Shown: positions 12,101 to 25,600 of the stretch, in pieces
How the letters are laid out: each line of letters starts with the position of its first letter
How positions within the stretch are numbered: the first letter of the stretch is position 1
DNA from: Taudactylus pleione
Lineage: Eukaryota > Chordata > Amphibia > Anura > Myobatrachidae
Assembly (NCBI GenBank): GCA_031769625.1
Contig: JAUIMM010000688.1
Coordinates: forward strand, 1,922,944-1,986,943
Length of the DNA: 64,000 bases
Direction of reading: 5' to 3'
The notes under the pieces: generated by a model
Seen by the model: only the letters and a program-made list of their open reading frames with translations
What the model was told of the DNA's origin: nothing
Database searches by the model: none
Translations under genes and position numbers: made by a program

Positions 12101-13452
12101 TTAAAGTGGACCGAAGGAGCCTAGGAACCCTTTTTATGACTGGCTATTTCTCTGCCACCTGATGGGCAAAATGGCCCAAAATTTGGTGTGAATGTAGCTC
12201 TGAGCTAGTGCTTTCCAGCCATAGTGGTCTCATAATTGTAGACCACATGGATTGATAACTGCAAGCATTTAAAGCAAATTAAAATCTCCATTGACTTAAA
12301 GTGGACCGAAGGAGCCTAGGAACCCTTTTTTTGACTGGCTGTTTCTCTGCCACCTGATGGTCAAAATGGCTCAAAATTTGGTGTGAATGTAGCTCTGAGC
12401 TAGTGCTTTCCAGCCATAGTGGTCCCATAATTGTAGACCACATGGATTGATAACTGCAAGCATTTAAAGAAAATTAAAATCTTCATTGACTTAAAGTGGA
12501 CCGAAGGAGCCTAGGAACCCTTTTTTTGACTGGCTGTTTCTCTGCAACCTGATGGTCAAAATGGCCGAAAATTTGGTGTGAATGTAGCTCTGAGCTAGTG
12601 CTTTCCAGCCATAGTGGTCTCATAATTGTAGACCACATGGATTGAAAACTGCCAGCATTTAAAGCAAATAAAAATCTCCATTGACTCAAAGTGGACAGAA
12701 GGAGCCTAGGAACCCTTTCTTTGACTGGCTGTTTCTCTGCCACCTGATGGTCAAAATGGCCCAAAATTTGGTGTGAATGTAGCTCTGAACAAGTGGTTTC
12801 CAGCCATACTGGTCCCATAATTGTAGACCACATGGATTGATAACTGCAAGCATTTAAAGCAAATAAAAATCTCCATTGACTCAAAGTGGACCGAAGGAGC
12901 CTAGGAACCCTTTTTTGTCTGGCTGTTTCTCTGCCATCTGATGGTCAAAATGGCCCAAAATTTGGTGTGAATGTAGCTCTGAGCTAGTGCTTTCCAGCCA
13001 TAGTGGTCTCATAATTGTAGACCACATGGATTGATAACTGCAAGCATTTAAAGCAAATTAAAATCTCCATTGACTTAAAGTGGACCGAAGGAGCCTAGGA
13101 ACCCTTTTTTTGACTGGCTGTTTCTCTGCAACCTGATGGTCAAAATGGCCCAAAATTTGGTGTGAATGTAGCTGTGAACAAGTGCTTTCCAACCACTCTG
13201 GTCCCATAATTGTAGACCACATGGATTGATAACTGCAAGCATTTAAAGCAAATAAAAATCTCCATTGACTTAAAGTGGACCGAAGGAGCCTAGGAATCCT
13301 TTCTTTGACTGGCTGTTTCTCTGCCACCTGTCGGTCAAAATGGCCCAGAATTTGGTGTGAATGTAGCTCTGAACAAGTGGTTTCCAGCCATACTGGTCCC
13401 ATAATTGTAGACCACATGGATTGATAACTGCAAGCATTTAAAGCAAATTAAA
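9161..13452. repeat. Satellite domain with mixed monomer order
   Basis: All of this stretch is satellite but without a clean short higher-order period. It includes two identical adjacent monomers at 9750-9944 and 9945-10139. A one-base insertion gives 'gtgtgaattgtagc' near 9659. The segment around 11.5-12.05 kb, with gacttgaagtggactg, a CACGTG motif at 11815-11820 and 'catatttgtagacaacaagg', recurs about 4676 bp later near 16.2-16.73 kb, an offset of 24 monomers. No gene or unique sequence was seen. Confidence 0.8.
9750..10139. repeat. Perfect single-monomer tandem duplication
   Basis: Monomers 9750-9944 and 9945-10139 read the same at every position. Both have the seven-T tract, 'cttctctcccacc', 'cccaaaa', 'gtgatttcc' and 'agacaacaagg'. 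Adjacent monomers elsewhere in the window are usually of different classes, so this is a recent one-unit duplication or a local conversion. Confidence 0.85.
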
Positions 13453-15205
13453 ATCTCCATTGACTCAAAGTGGACCGAAGGAGCCTAGGAACCCTTTTTT
13501 TGACTGGCTGTTTCTCTGCCACCTGATGGTCAAAATGGCCCAAAATTTGGTGTGAATGTAGCTCTGAGCTAGTGATTTCCAGCCATAGTGGTCTCATAAT
13601 TGTAGACCACATGGATTGATAACTGCAAGCATTTAAAGCAAATTAAAATCTCCATTGACTTAAAGTGGACCAAAGGAGCCTAGGAACCCTTTTTTGACTG
13701 GCTGTTTCTCTGCCACCTGATGGTCAAAATGGCCCAAAATTTGGTGTGAATATAGCTCTGAGCTAATGCTTTCCAGCCATAGTGGTCCCATAATTGTAGA
13801 CCACATGGATTGATAACTGCAAGCATTTAAAGCAAATACAAATCTCCATTGTCTTAAAGTGGACTGATGGAGCCTAGGAATCCTTTCTTTGACTGGCTGT
13901 TTCTCTGCCACCTGATGGTCAAAATGGCCCAAAATTTGGTGTGAATGTAGCTGTGAACAAGTGCTTTCCAACCACTCTGGTCACATAATTGTAGACCACA
14001 TGGATTGATAACTGCAAGCATTTAAAGCAAATACAAATCTCCATTGACTCAAAGTGGACCAAAGGAGCCTAGGAACCCTTTCTTTGACTGGCTGTTTCTC
14101 TGCCACCTGACGGTCTAAATGGCACAACATTTGGTGTGAATGTAGCTCTGAGCTAGTGCTTTCCAGCCATAGTGGTCTCATAATTGTAGACCACATGGAT
14201 TGATAACTGCAAGCATTTAAAGCAAATTAAAATCTCCATTGACTTAAAGTGGACCGAAGGAGCCTAGGAACCCTTTTTTTGACTGGCTGCTTCTCTCCCA
14301 CCTGATGGTCAAAATGGCCCAAAATTTGGTGTGAATGTAGCTCTGAGCTAGTGATTTCCAGCCATAGTGGTCTCATAATTGTAGACAACAAGGATTGATA
14401 ACTGCAAGCATTTAAAGCAAATTAAAATCTCCATTGACTCAAAGTGGACCGAAGGAGCCTAGGAACCCTTTTTTTGACTGGCTGTTTCTCTGCCACCTGA
14501 TGGTCAAAATGGCCCAAAATTTGGTGTGAATGTAGCTCTGAGCTAGTGATTTCCAGCCATAGTGGTCTCATAATTGTAGACCACATGGATTGATAACTGC
14601 AAGCATTTAAAGCAAATTAAAATCTCCATTGACTTAAAGTGGACCAAAGGAGCCTAGGAACCCTTTTTTGACTGGCTGTTTCTCTGCCACCTGATGGTCA
14701 AAATGGCCCAAAATTTGGTGTGAATATAGCTCTGAGCTAATGCTTTCCAGCCATAGTGGTCCCATAATTGTAGACCACATGGATTGATAACTGCAAGCAT
14801 TTAAAGCAAATACAAATCTCCATTGTCTTAAAGTGGACTGATGGAGCCTAGGAATCCTTTCTTTGACTGGCTGTTTCTCTGCCACCTGATGGTCAAAATG
14901 GCCCAAAATTTGGTGTGAATGTAGCTGTGAACAAGTGCTTTCCAACCACTCTGGTCCCATAATTGTAGACCACATGGATTGATAACTGCAAGCATTTAAA
15001 GCAAATACAAATCTCCATTGACTCAAAGTGGACCAAAGGAGCCTAGGAACCCTTTCTTTGACTGGCTGTTTCTCTGCCACCTGACGGTCTAAATGGCACA
15101 ACATTTGGTGTGAATGTAGCTCTGAGCTAGTGCTTTCCAGCCATAGTGGTCTCATAATTGTAGACCACATGGATTGATAACTGCAAGCATTTAAAGCAAA
15201 TTAAA
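13453..15205. repeat. Satellite domain with 5-monomer (~974-bp) higher-order repeat carrying private variants
   Basis: Copy 13453-14426 is matched by copy 14427 onward for four monomers. The pair shares variants I saw nowhere else, such as 'gcaaatacaaatctcc' and 'gtcttaaagtggactgatgg', plus 'gaatatagctctgagctaatg', which is rare elsewhere. The fifth monomer differs: the first copy has 'cttctctcccacc' with 'agacaacaagg', while the second continues at 15206 with a TTTTTAT monomer. One exchange boundary is therefore near 15.2 kb. Confidence 0.85.
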
Positions 15206-17154
15206 ATCTCCATTGACTTAAAGTGGACCGAAGGAGCCTAGGAACCCTTTTTATGACTGGCTGTTTCTCTGCCACCTGATGGTCAAAATGGCCCAAAATT
15301 TGGTGTGAATGTAGCTCTGAGCTAGTGCTTTCCAGCCATAGTGGTCTCATAATTGTAGACCACATGGATTGATAACTGCAAGCATTTAATGCAATTTAAA
15401 ATCTCCATTGACTTAAAGTGGACCGAAGGAGCCTAGGAACCCCTTTTTTTGACTGGCTGTTTCTCTGCCACCTGATGGTCAAAATGGCTCAAAATTTGGT
15501 GTGAATGTAGCTCTGAGCTAGTGCTTTCCAGCCATAGTGGTCCATAATTGTAGACCACATGGATTGATAACTGCAAGCATTCAAAGAAAATTAAAATCTT
15601 CATTGACTTAAAGTGGACCGAAGGAGCCTAGGAACCCTTTTTTTGACTGGCTGTTTCTCTGCAACCTGATGGTCAAAATGGCCGAAAATTTGGTGTGAAT
15701 GTAGCTCTGAGCTAGTGCTTTCCAGCCATAGTGGTCTCATAATTGTAGACCACATGGATTGATAACTGCAAGCATTTAAAGCAAATAAAAATCTCCATTG
15801 ACTCAAAGTGGACAGAAGGAGCCTAGGAACCCTTTCTTTGACTGGCTGTTTCTCTGCCACCTGACGGTCAAAATGGCCCAAAATTTGGTGTGAATGTCGC
15901 TCTGAACAAGTGGTTTCCAGCCATACTGGTCCCATAATTGTAGACCACATGGATTGATAACTGCAAGCATTTAAAGCAAATAAAAATCTCCATTGACTCA
16001 AACTGGACCGAAGGAGCCTAGGAACCCTTTTTTGACTGGCTGTTTCTCTGCCACCTGATGGTCAAAATGGCCCAAAATTTGGTGTGAATGTAGCTCTGAG
16101 CTAGTGCTTTCCAGCCATAGTGGTCTCATAATTGTAGACCACATGGATTGATAACTGCAAGCATTTAAAGCAAATTAAAATCTCCATTGACTTAAAGTGG
16201 ACCGAAGGAGCCTAGGAACCCTTTTTTTGACTGGCTGTTTCTCTGCAACCTGATAGTCAAAATGGCCGAAAATTTGGTGTGAATGTAGCTCTGAGCTAGT
16301 GCTTTCCAGCCATAGTGGTCTCATAATTGTAGACCACATGGATTGATAACTGCAAGCATTTAAAGCAAATAAAAATCTCCATTGACTTGAAGTGGACTGA
16401 AGGAGCCTAGGAATCCTTTCTTTGACTGGCTGTTTCTCTGCCACCTGACGGTCAAAATGGCCCAAAATTTGGTGTGAATGTAGCTGTGAACACGTGGTTT
16501 CCAGCCATACTGGTCACATAATTGTAGACCACATGGATTGATAACTGCAAGCATTTAAAGCAAATAAAAATCTCCATTGACTCAAAGTGGACCAATGGAG
16601 CCTAGGAACCCTTTCTTTGACTGGCTGTTTCTCTGCCACCTGACGGTCAAAATGGCCCAAAATTTGGTGTGAATGTAGCTCTGAGCTAGTGATTTCCAGC
16701 CATAGTGGTCTCATATTTGTAGACAACAAGGATTGATAACTGCAAGCATTTAAAGCAAATTAAAATCTCCATTGACTTAAAGTGGACCGAAGGAGCCTAG
16801 GAACCCTTTTTATGACTGGCTGTTTCTCTGCCACCTGATGGTCAAAATGGCCCAAAATTTGGTGTGAATGTAGCTCTGAGCTAGTGCTTTCCAGCCATAG
16901 TGGTCTCATAATTGTAGACCACATGGATTGATAACTGCAAGCATTTAAAGCAAATTAAAATCTCCATTGACTTAAAGTGGACCGAAGGAGCCTAGGAACC
17001 CTTTTTTTGACTGGCTGTTTCTCTGCCACCTGATGGTCAAAATGGCTCAAAATTTGGTGTGAATGTAGCTCTGAGCTAGTGCTTTCCAGCCATAGTGGTC
17101 CCATAATTGTAGACCACATGGATTGATAACTGCAAGCATTTAAAGAAACTTAAA
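15206..17154. repeat. Satellite domain with mixed monomer order
   Basis: Ordinary satellite monomers linking two better-ordered domains. Small indels include an extra C in 'gaacccctttttttgac' near 15440 and a lost C in 'gtggtccataattg' near 15541. The 'catttaatgc' marker first appears near 15386. The part at about 16.2-16.75 kb is related to 11.5-12.05 kb by a 24-monomer offset and carries CACGTG at 16491-16496. I see no gene. Confidence 0.8.
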
Positions 17155-20100
17155 ATCTTCATTGACTTAAAGTGGACCGAAGGAGCCTAGGAACCCTTTT
17201 TTTGACTGGCTGTTTCTCTGCAACCTGATGGTCAAAATGGCCGAAAATTTGGTGTGAATGTAGCTCTGAGCTAGTGCTTTCCAGCCATAGTGGTCTCATA
17301 ATTGTAGACCACATGGATTGATAACTGCAAGCATTTAAAGCAAATAAAAATCTCCATTGACTCAAAGTGGACAGAAGGAGCCTAGGAACCCTTTTTTTGA
17401 CTGGCTGTTTCTCTGCAACCTGATGGTCAAAATGGCCGAAAATTTGGTGTGAATGTAGCTCTGAGCTAGTGCTTTCCAGCCATAGTGGTCTCATAATTGT
17501 AGACCACATGGATTGATAACTGCAAGCATTTAAAGCAAATTAAAATCTCCATTGACTTAAAGTGGACCGAAGGAGCCTAGGAACCCTTTTTTTGACTGGC
17601 TGCTTCTCTCCCACCTGATGGTCAAAATGGCCCAAAATTTGGTGTGAATGTAGCTCTGAGCTAGTGATTTCCAGCCATAGTGGTCTCATAATGGTAGACC
17701 ACATGGATTGATAACTGCAAGCATTTAAAGCAAATTAAAATCTCCATTGACTTAAAGTGGACCGAAGGAGCCTAGGAACCCTTTTTTTGACTGGCTGCTT
17801 CTCTCCCACCTGATGGTCAAAATGGCCCAAAATTTGGTGTGAATGTAGCTCTGAGCTAGTGATTTCCAGCCATAGTGGTCTCATAATTGTAGACAACAAG
17901 GATTGATAACTGCAAGCATTTAAAGCAAATTAAAATCTCCATTGACTTAAAGTGGACCGAAGGAGCCTAGGAACCCTTTTTATGACTGGCTGTTTCTCTG
18001 CCACCTGATGGTCAAAATGGCCCAAAATTTGGTGTGAATGTAGCTCTGAGCTAGTGCTTTCCAGCCATAGTGGTCTCATAATTGTAGACCACATGGATTG
18101 ATAACTGCAAGCATTTAATGCAAATTAAAATCTCCATTGACTTAAAGTGGACCGAAGGAGCCTAGGAACCCTTTTTTTGACTGGCTGTTTCTCTGCCACC
18201 TGATGGTCAAAATGGCTCAAAATTTGGTGTGAATGTAGCTCTGAGCTAGTGCTTTCCAGCCATAGTGGTCCCATAATTGTAGACCACATGGATTGATAAC
18301 TGCAAGCATTCAAAGAAAATTAAAATCTTCATTGACTTAAAGTGGACCGAAGGAGCCTAGGAACCCTTTTTTTGACTGGCTGTTTCTCTGCAACCTGATG
18401 GTCAAAATGGCCGAAAATTTGGTGTGAATGTAGCTCTGAGCTAGTGCTTTCCAGCCATAGTGGTCTCATAATTGTAGACCACATGGATTGATAACTGCAA
18501 GCATTTAAAGCAAATAAAAATCTCCATTGACTCAAAGTGGACAGAATGAGCCTAGGAACCCTTTCTTTGACTGGCTGTTTCTCTGCCACCTGACGGTCAA
18601 AATGGCCCAAAATTTGGTGTGAATGTAGCTCTGAACAAGTGGTTTCCAGCCATACTGGTCCCATAATTGTAGACCACATGGATTGATAACTGCAAGCATT
18701 TAAAGAAACTTAAAATCTTCATTGACTTAAAGTGGACCGAAGGAGCCTAGGAACCCTTTTTTTGACTGGCTGTTTCTCTGCAACCTGATGGTCAAAATGG
18801 CCGAAAATTTGGTGTGAATGTAGCTCTGAGCTAGTGCTTTCCAGCCATAGTGGTCTCATAATTGTAGACCACATGGATTGATAACTGCAAGCATTTAAAG
18901 CAAATAAAAATCTCCATTGACTCAAAGTGGACAGAAGGAGCCTAGGAACCCTTTTTTTGACTGGCTGTTTCTCTGCAACCTGATGGTCAAAATGGCCGAA
19001 AATTTGGTGTGAATGTAGCTCTGAGCTAGTGCTTTCCAGCCATAGTGGTCTCATAATTGTAGACCACATGGATTGATAACTGCAAGCATTTAAAGCAAAT
19101 TAAAATCTCCATTGACTTAAAGTGGACCGAAGGAGCCTAGGAACCCTTTTTTTGACTGGCTGCTTCTCTCCCACCTGATGGTCAAAATGGCCCAAAATTT
19201 GGTGTGAATGTAGCTCTGAGCTAGTGATTTCCAGCCATAGTGGTCGCATAATGGTAGACCACATGGATTGATAACTGCAAGCATTTAAAGCAAATTAAAA
19301 TCTCCATTGACTTAAAGTGGACCGAAGGAGCCTAGGAACCCTTTTTTTGACTGGCTGCTTCTCTCCCACCTGATGGTCAAAATGGCCCAAAATTTGGTGT
19401 GAATGTAGCTCTGAGCTAGTGATTTCCAGCCATAGTGGTCTCATAATTGTAGACAACAAGGATTGATAACTGCAAGCATTTAAAGCAAATTAAAATCTCC
19501 ATTGACTTAAAGTGGACCGAAGGAGCCTAGGAACCCTTTTTATGACTGGCTGTTTCTCTGCCACCTGATGGTCAAAATGGCCCAAAATTTGGTGTGAATG
19601 TAGCTCTGAGCTAGTGCTTTCCAGCCATAGTGGTCTCATAATTGTAGACCACATGGATTGATAACTGCAAGCATTTAAAGCAAATTAAAATCTCCATTGA
19701 CTTAAAGTGGACCGAAGGAGCCTAGGAACCCTTTTTTTGACTGGCTGTTTCTCTGCCACCTGATGGTCAAAATGGCTCAAAATTTGGTGTGAATGTAGCT
19801 CTGAGCTAGTGCTTTCCAGCCATAGTGGTCCCATAATTGTAGACCACATGGATTGATAACTGCAAGCATTTAAAGAAACTTAAAATCTTCATTGACTTAA
19901 AGTGGACCGAAGGAGCCTAGGAACCCTTTTTTTGACTGGCTGTTTCTCTGCAACCTGATGGTCAAAATGGCCGAAAATTTGGTGTGAATGTAGCTCTGAG
20001 CTAGTGCTTTCCAGCCATAGTGGTCTCATAATTGTAGACCACATGGATTGATAACTGCAAGCATTTAAAGCAAATAAAAATCTCCATTGACTCAAAGTGG

Positions 20101-22620
20101 ACAGAAGGAGCCTAGGAACCCTTTTTTTGACTGGCTGTTTCTCTGCAACCTGATGGTCAAAATGGCCGAAAATTTGGTGTGAATGTAGCTCTGAGCTAGT
20201 GCTTTCCAGCCATAGTGGTCTCATAATTGTAGACCACATGGATTGATAACTGCAAGCATTTAAAGCAAATTAAAATCTCCATTGACTTAAAGTGGACCGA
20301 AGGAGCCTAGGAACCCTTTTTTTGACTGGCTGCTTCTCTCCCACCTGATGGTCAAAATGGCCCAAAATTTGGTGTGAATGTAGCTCTGAGCTAGTGATTT
20401 CCAGCCATAGTGGTCTCATAATGGTAGACCACATGGATTGATAACTGCAAGCATTTAAAGCAAATTAAAATCTCCATTGACTTAAAGTGGACCGAAGGAG
20501 CCTAGGAACCCTTTTTTTGACTGGCTGCTTCTCTCCCACCTGATGGTCAAAATGGCCCAAAATTTGGTGTGAATGTAGCTCTGAGCTAGTGATTTCCAGC
20601 CATAGTGGTCTCATAATTGTAGACAACAAGGATTGATAACTGCAAGCATTTAAAGCAAATTAAAATCTCCATTGACTTAAAGTGGACCGAAGGAGCCTAG
20701 GAACCCTTTTTATGACTGGCTGTTTCTCTGCCACCTGATGGTCAAAATGGCCCAAAATTTGGTGTGAATGTAGCTCTGAGCTAGTGCTTTCCAGCCATAG
20801 TGGTCTCATAATTGTAGACCACATGGATTGATAACTGCAAGCATTTAATGCAAATTAAAATCTCCATTGACTTAAAGTGGACCGAAGGAGCCTAGGAACC
20901 CTTTTTTTGACTGGCTGTTTCTCTGCCACCTGATGGTCAAAATGGCTCAAAATTTGGTGTGAATGTAGCTCTGAGCTAGTGCTTTCCAGCCATAGTGGTC
21001 CCCATAATTGTAGACCACATGGATTGATAACTGCAAGCATTCAAAGAAAATTAAAATCTTCATTGACTTAAAGTGGACCGAAGGAGCCTAGGAACCCTTT
21101 TTTTGACTGGCTGTTTCTCTGCAACCTGATGGTCAAAATGGCCGAAAATTTGGTGTGAATGTAGCTCTGAGCTAGTGCTTTCCAGCCATAGTGGTCTCAT
21201 AATTGTAGACCACATGGATTGATAACTGCAAGCATTTAAAGCAAATAAAAATCTCCATTGACTCAAAGTGGACAGAATGAGCCTAGGAACCCTTTCTTTG
21301 ACTGGCTGTTTCTCTGCCACCTGACGGTCAAAATGGCCCAAAATTTGGTGTGAATGTAGCTCTGAACAAGTGGTTTCCAGCCATACTGGTCCCATAATTG
21401 TAGACCACATGGATTGATAACTGCAAGCATTTAAAGAAACTTAAAATCTTCATTGACTTAAAGTGGACCGAAGGAGCCTAGGAACCCTTTTTTTGACTGG
21501 CTGTTTCTCTGCAACCTGATGGTCAAAATGGCCGAAAATTTGGTGTGAATGTAGCTCTGAGCTAGTGCTTTCCAGCCATAGTGGTCTCATAATTGTAGAC
21601 CACATGGATTGATAACTGCAAGCATTTAAAGCAAATAAAAATCTCCATTGACTCAAAGTGGACAGAAGGAGCCTAGGAACCCTTTTTTTGACTGGCTGTT
21701 TCTCTGCAACCTGATGGTCAAAATGGCCGAAAATTTGGTGTGAATGTAGCTCTGAGCTAGTGCTTTCCAGCCATAGTGGTCTCATAATTGTAGACCACAT
21801 GGATTGATAACTGCAAGCATTTAAAGCAAATTAAAATCTCCATTGACTTAAAGTGGACCGAAGGAGCCTAGGAACCCTTTTTTTGACTGGCTGCTTCTCT
21901 CCCACCTGATGGTCAAAATGGCCCAAAATTTGGTGTGAATGTAGCTCTGAGCTAGTGATTTCCAGCCATAGTGGTCGCATAATGGTAGACCACATGGATT
22001 GATAACTGCAAGCATTTAAAGCAAATTAAAATCTCCATTGACTTAAAGTGGACCGAAGGAGCCTAGGAACCCTTTTTTTGACTGGCTGCTTCTCTCCCAC
22101 CTGATGGTCAAAATGGCCCAAAATTTGGTGTGAATGTAGCTCTGAGCTAGTGATTTCCAGCCATAGTGGTCTCATAATTGTAGACAACAAGGATTGATAA
22201 CTGCAAGCATTTAAAGCAAATTAAAATCTCCATTGACTTAAAGTGGACCGAAGGAGCCTAGGAACCCTTTTTATGACTGGCTGTTTCTCTGCCACCTGAT
22301 GGTCAAAATGGCCCAAAATTTGGTGTGAATGTAGCTCTGAGCTAGTGCTTTCCAGCCATAGTGGTCTCATAATTGTAGACCACATGGATTGATAACTGCA
22401 AGCATTTAAAGCAAATAAAAATCTCCATTGACTCAAAGTGGACAGAAGGAGCCTAGGAACCCTTTCTTTGACTGGCTGTTTCTCTGCCACCTGACGGTCA
22501 AAATGGCCCAAAATTTGGTGTGAATGTAGCTCTGAACAAGTGGTTTCCAGCCATACTGGTCCCATAATTGTAGACCACATGGATTGATAACTGCAAGCAT
22601 TTAAAGCAAATAAAAATCTC
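17155..22620. repeat. Satellite domain with alternating 8- and 6-monomer higher-order repeats
   Basis: A recognisable pair of monomers (cttc start preceded by 'gaaacttaaaatc', then gactca/gacag, both with ggccgaaaa and the dyad) recurs at 17159, 18719, 19889 and 21450. These spacings are 1560, 1170 and 1561 bp, or 8, 6 and 8 monomers. The longer form contains a two-monomer insertion carrying 'gacagaatgag' and 'gaacaagtggtttcc'. It is marked upstream by 'catttaatgc' near 18115 and 20845, exactly 14 monomers (2730 bp) apart. 'gtggtcgcataatgg' near 19242 and 21974 is another shared private variant. Confidence 0.85.
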
Positions 22621-25600
22621 CATTGACTCAAACTGGACCGAAGGAGCCTAGGAACCCTTTATTGACTGGCTGTTTCTCTGCCACCTGATGGTCAAAATGG
22701 CCCAAAATTTGGTGAGAATGTAGCTCTGAGCTAGTGCTTTCCAGCCATAGTGGTCTCATAATTGTAGACCACATGGATTGATAACTGCAAGCATTTAAAG
22801 CAAATTAAAATCTCCATTGACTTAAAGTGGACCGAAGGAGCCTAGGAACCCTTTTTTTGACTGGCTGCTTCTCTCCCACCTGATGGTCAAAATGGCCCAA
22901 AATTTGGTTGTGAATGTAGCTCTGAGCTAGTGATTTCCAGCCATAGTGGTCTCATAATTGTAGACAACAAGGATTGATAACTGCAAGCATTTAAAGCAAA
23001 TTAAAATCTCCATTGACTTAAAGTGGACCGAAGGAGCCTAGGAACCCTTTTTATGACTGGCTGTTTCTCTGCCACCTGATGGTCAAAATGGCCCAAAATT
23101 TGGTGTGAATGTAGCTCTGAGCTAGTGCTTTCCAGCCATAGTGGTCTCATAATTGTAGACCACATGGATTGATAACTGCAAGCATTTAATGCAAATTAAA
23201 ATCTCCATTGACTTAAAGTGGACCGAAGGAGCCTAGGAACCCTTTTTTTGACTGGCTGTTTCTCTGCCACCTGATGGTCAAAATGGCTCAAAATTTGGTG
23301 TGAATGCAGCTCTGAGCTAGTGCTTTCCAGCCATAGTGGTCCCATAATTGTAGACCACATGGATTGATAACTGCAAGCATTCAAAGAAAATTAAAATCTT
23401 CATTGACTTAAAGTGGACCGAAGGAGCCTAGGAACCCTTTTTTTGACTGGCTGTTTCTCTGCAACCTGATGGTCAAAATGGCCGAAAATTTGGTGTGAAT
23501 GTAGCTCTGAGCTAGTGCTTTCCAGCCATAGTGGTCTCATAATTGTAGACCACATGGATTGATAACTGCAAGCATTTAAAGCAAATAAAAATCTCCATTG
23601 ACTCAAAGTGGACAGAATGAGCCTAGGAACCTTTCTTTGACTGGCTGTTTCTCTGCCACCTGACGGTCAAAATGGCCCAAAATTTGGTGTGAAAGTAGCT
23701 CTGAACAAGTGGTTTCCAGCCATACTGGTCCCATAATTGTAGACCACATGGATTGATAACTGCAAGCATTTAAAGAAACTTAAAATCTTCATTGACTTAA
23801 AGTGGACCGAAGGAGCCTAGGAACCCTTTTTTTGACTGGCTGTTTCTCTGCAACCTGATGGTCAAAATGGCCGAAAATTTGGTGTGAATGTAGCTCTGAG
23901 CTAGTGCTTTCCAGCCATAGTGGTCTCATAATTGTAGACCACATGGATTGATAACTGCAAGCATTTAAAGCAAATAAAAATCTCCTTTGACTCAAAGTGG
24001 ACAGAAGGAGCCTAGGAACCCTTTTTTGACTGGCTGTTTCTCTGCAACCTGATGGTCAAAATGGCCGAAAATTTGGTGTGAATGTAGCTCTGAGCTAGTG
24101 CTTTCCAGCCATAGTGGTCTCATAATTGTAGACCACATGGATTGATAACTGCAAGCATTTAAAGCAATTAAAATCTCCATTGACTTAAAGTGGACCGAAG
24201 GAGCCTAGGAACCCTTTTTTTGACTGGCTGCTTCTCTCCCACCTGATGGTCAAAATGGCCCAAAATTTGGTGTGAATGTAGCTCTGAGCTAGTGATTTCC
24301 AGCCATAGTGGTCTCATAATGGTAGACCACATGGATTGATAACTGCAAGCATTTAAAGCAAATTAAAATCTCCATTGACTTAAAGTGGACCGAAGGAGCC
24401 TAGGAACCCTTTTTTTGACTGGCTGCTTCTCTCCCACCTGATGGTCAAAATGCCCAAAATTTGGTGTGAATGTAGCTCTGAGCTAGTGATTTCCAGCCAT
24501 AGTGGTCTCATAATTGTAGACAACAAGGATTGATAACTGCAAGCATTTAAAGCAAATTAAAATCTCCATTGACTTAAAGTGGACCGAAGGAGCCTAGGAA
24601 CCCTTTTTATGACTGGCTGTTTCTCTGCCACCTGATGGTCAAAATGGCCCAAAATTTGGTGTGAATGTAGCTCTGAGCTAGTGCTTTCCAGCCATAGTGG
24701 TCTCATAATTGTAGACCACATGGATTGATAACTGCAAGCATTTAATGCAAATTAAAATCTCCATTGACTTAAAGTGGACCGAAGGAGCCTAGGAACCCTT
24801 TTTTTGACTGGCTGTTTCTCTGCCACCTGATGGTCAAAATGGCTCAAAATTTGGTGTGAATGTAGCTCTGAGCTAGTGCTTTCCAGCCATAGTGGTCCCA
24901 TAATTGTAGACCACATGGATTGATAACTGCAAGCATTCAAAGAAAATTACAATCTTCATTGACTTAAAGTGGACCGAAGGAGCCTAGGAACCCTTTTTTT
25001 GACTGGCTGTTTCTCTGCAACCTGATGGTCAAAATGGCCGAAAATTTGGTGTGAATGTAGCTCTGAGCTAGTGCTTTCCAGCCATAGTGGTCTCATAATT
25101 GTAGACCACATGGATTGATAACTGCAAGCATTTAAAGCAAATAAAAATCTCCATTGACTCAAAGTGGACCGAAGGAGCCTAGGAACCCTTTCTTTGACTG
25201 GCTGTTTCTCTGCCACCTGACGGTCAAAATGGCCCAAAATTTGGTGTGAATGTAGCTCTGAACAAGTGGTTTCCAGCCATACTGGTCCCATAATTGTAGA
25301 CCACATGGATTGATAACTGCAAGCATTTAAAGCAAATAAAAATCTCCATTGACTCAAACTGGACCGAAGGAGCCTAGGAACCCTTTATTGACTGGCTGTT
25401 TCTCTGCCACCTGATGGTCAAAATGGCCCAAAATTTGGTGAGAATGTAGCTCTGAGCTAGTGCTTTCCAGCCATAGTGGTCTCATAATTGTAGACCACAT
25501 GGATTGATAACTGCAAGCATTTAAAGCAAATTAAAATCTCCATTGACTTAAAGTGGACCGAAGGAGCCTAGGAACCCTTTTTTTGACTGGCTGCTTCTCT

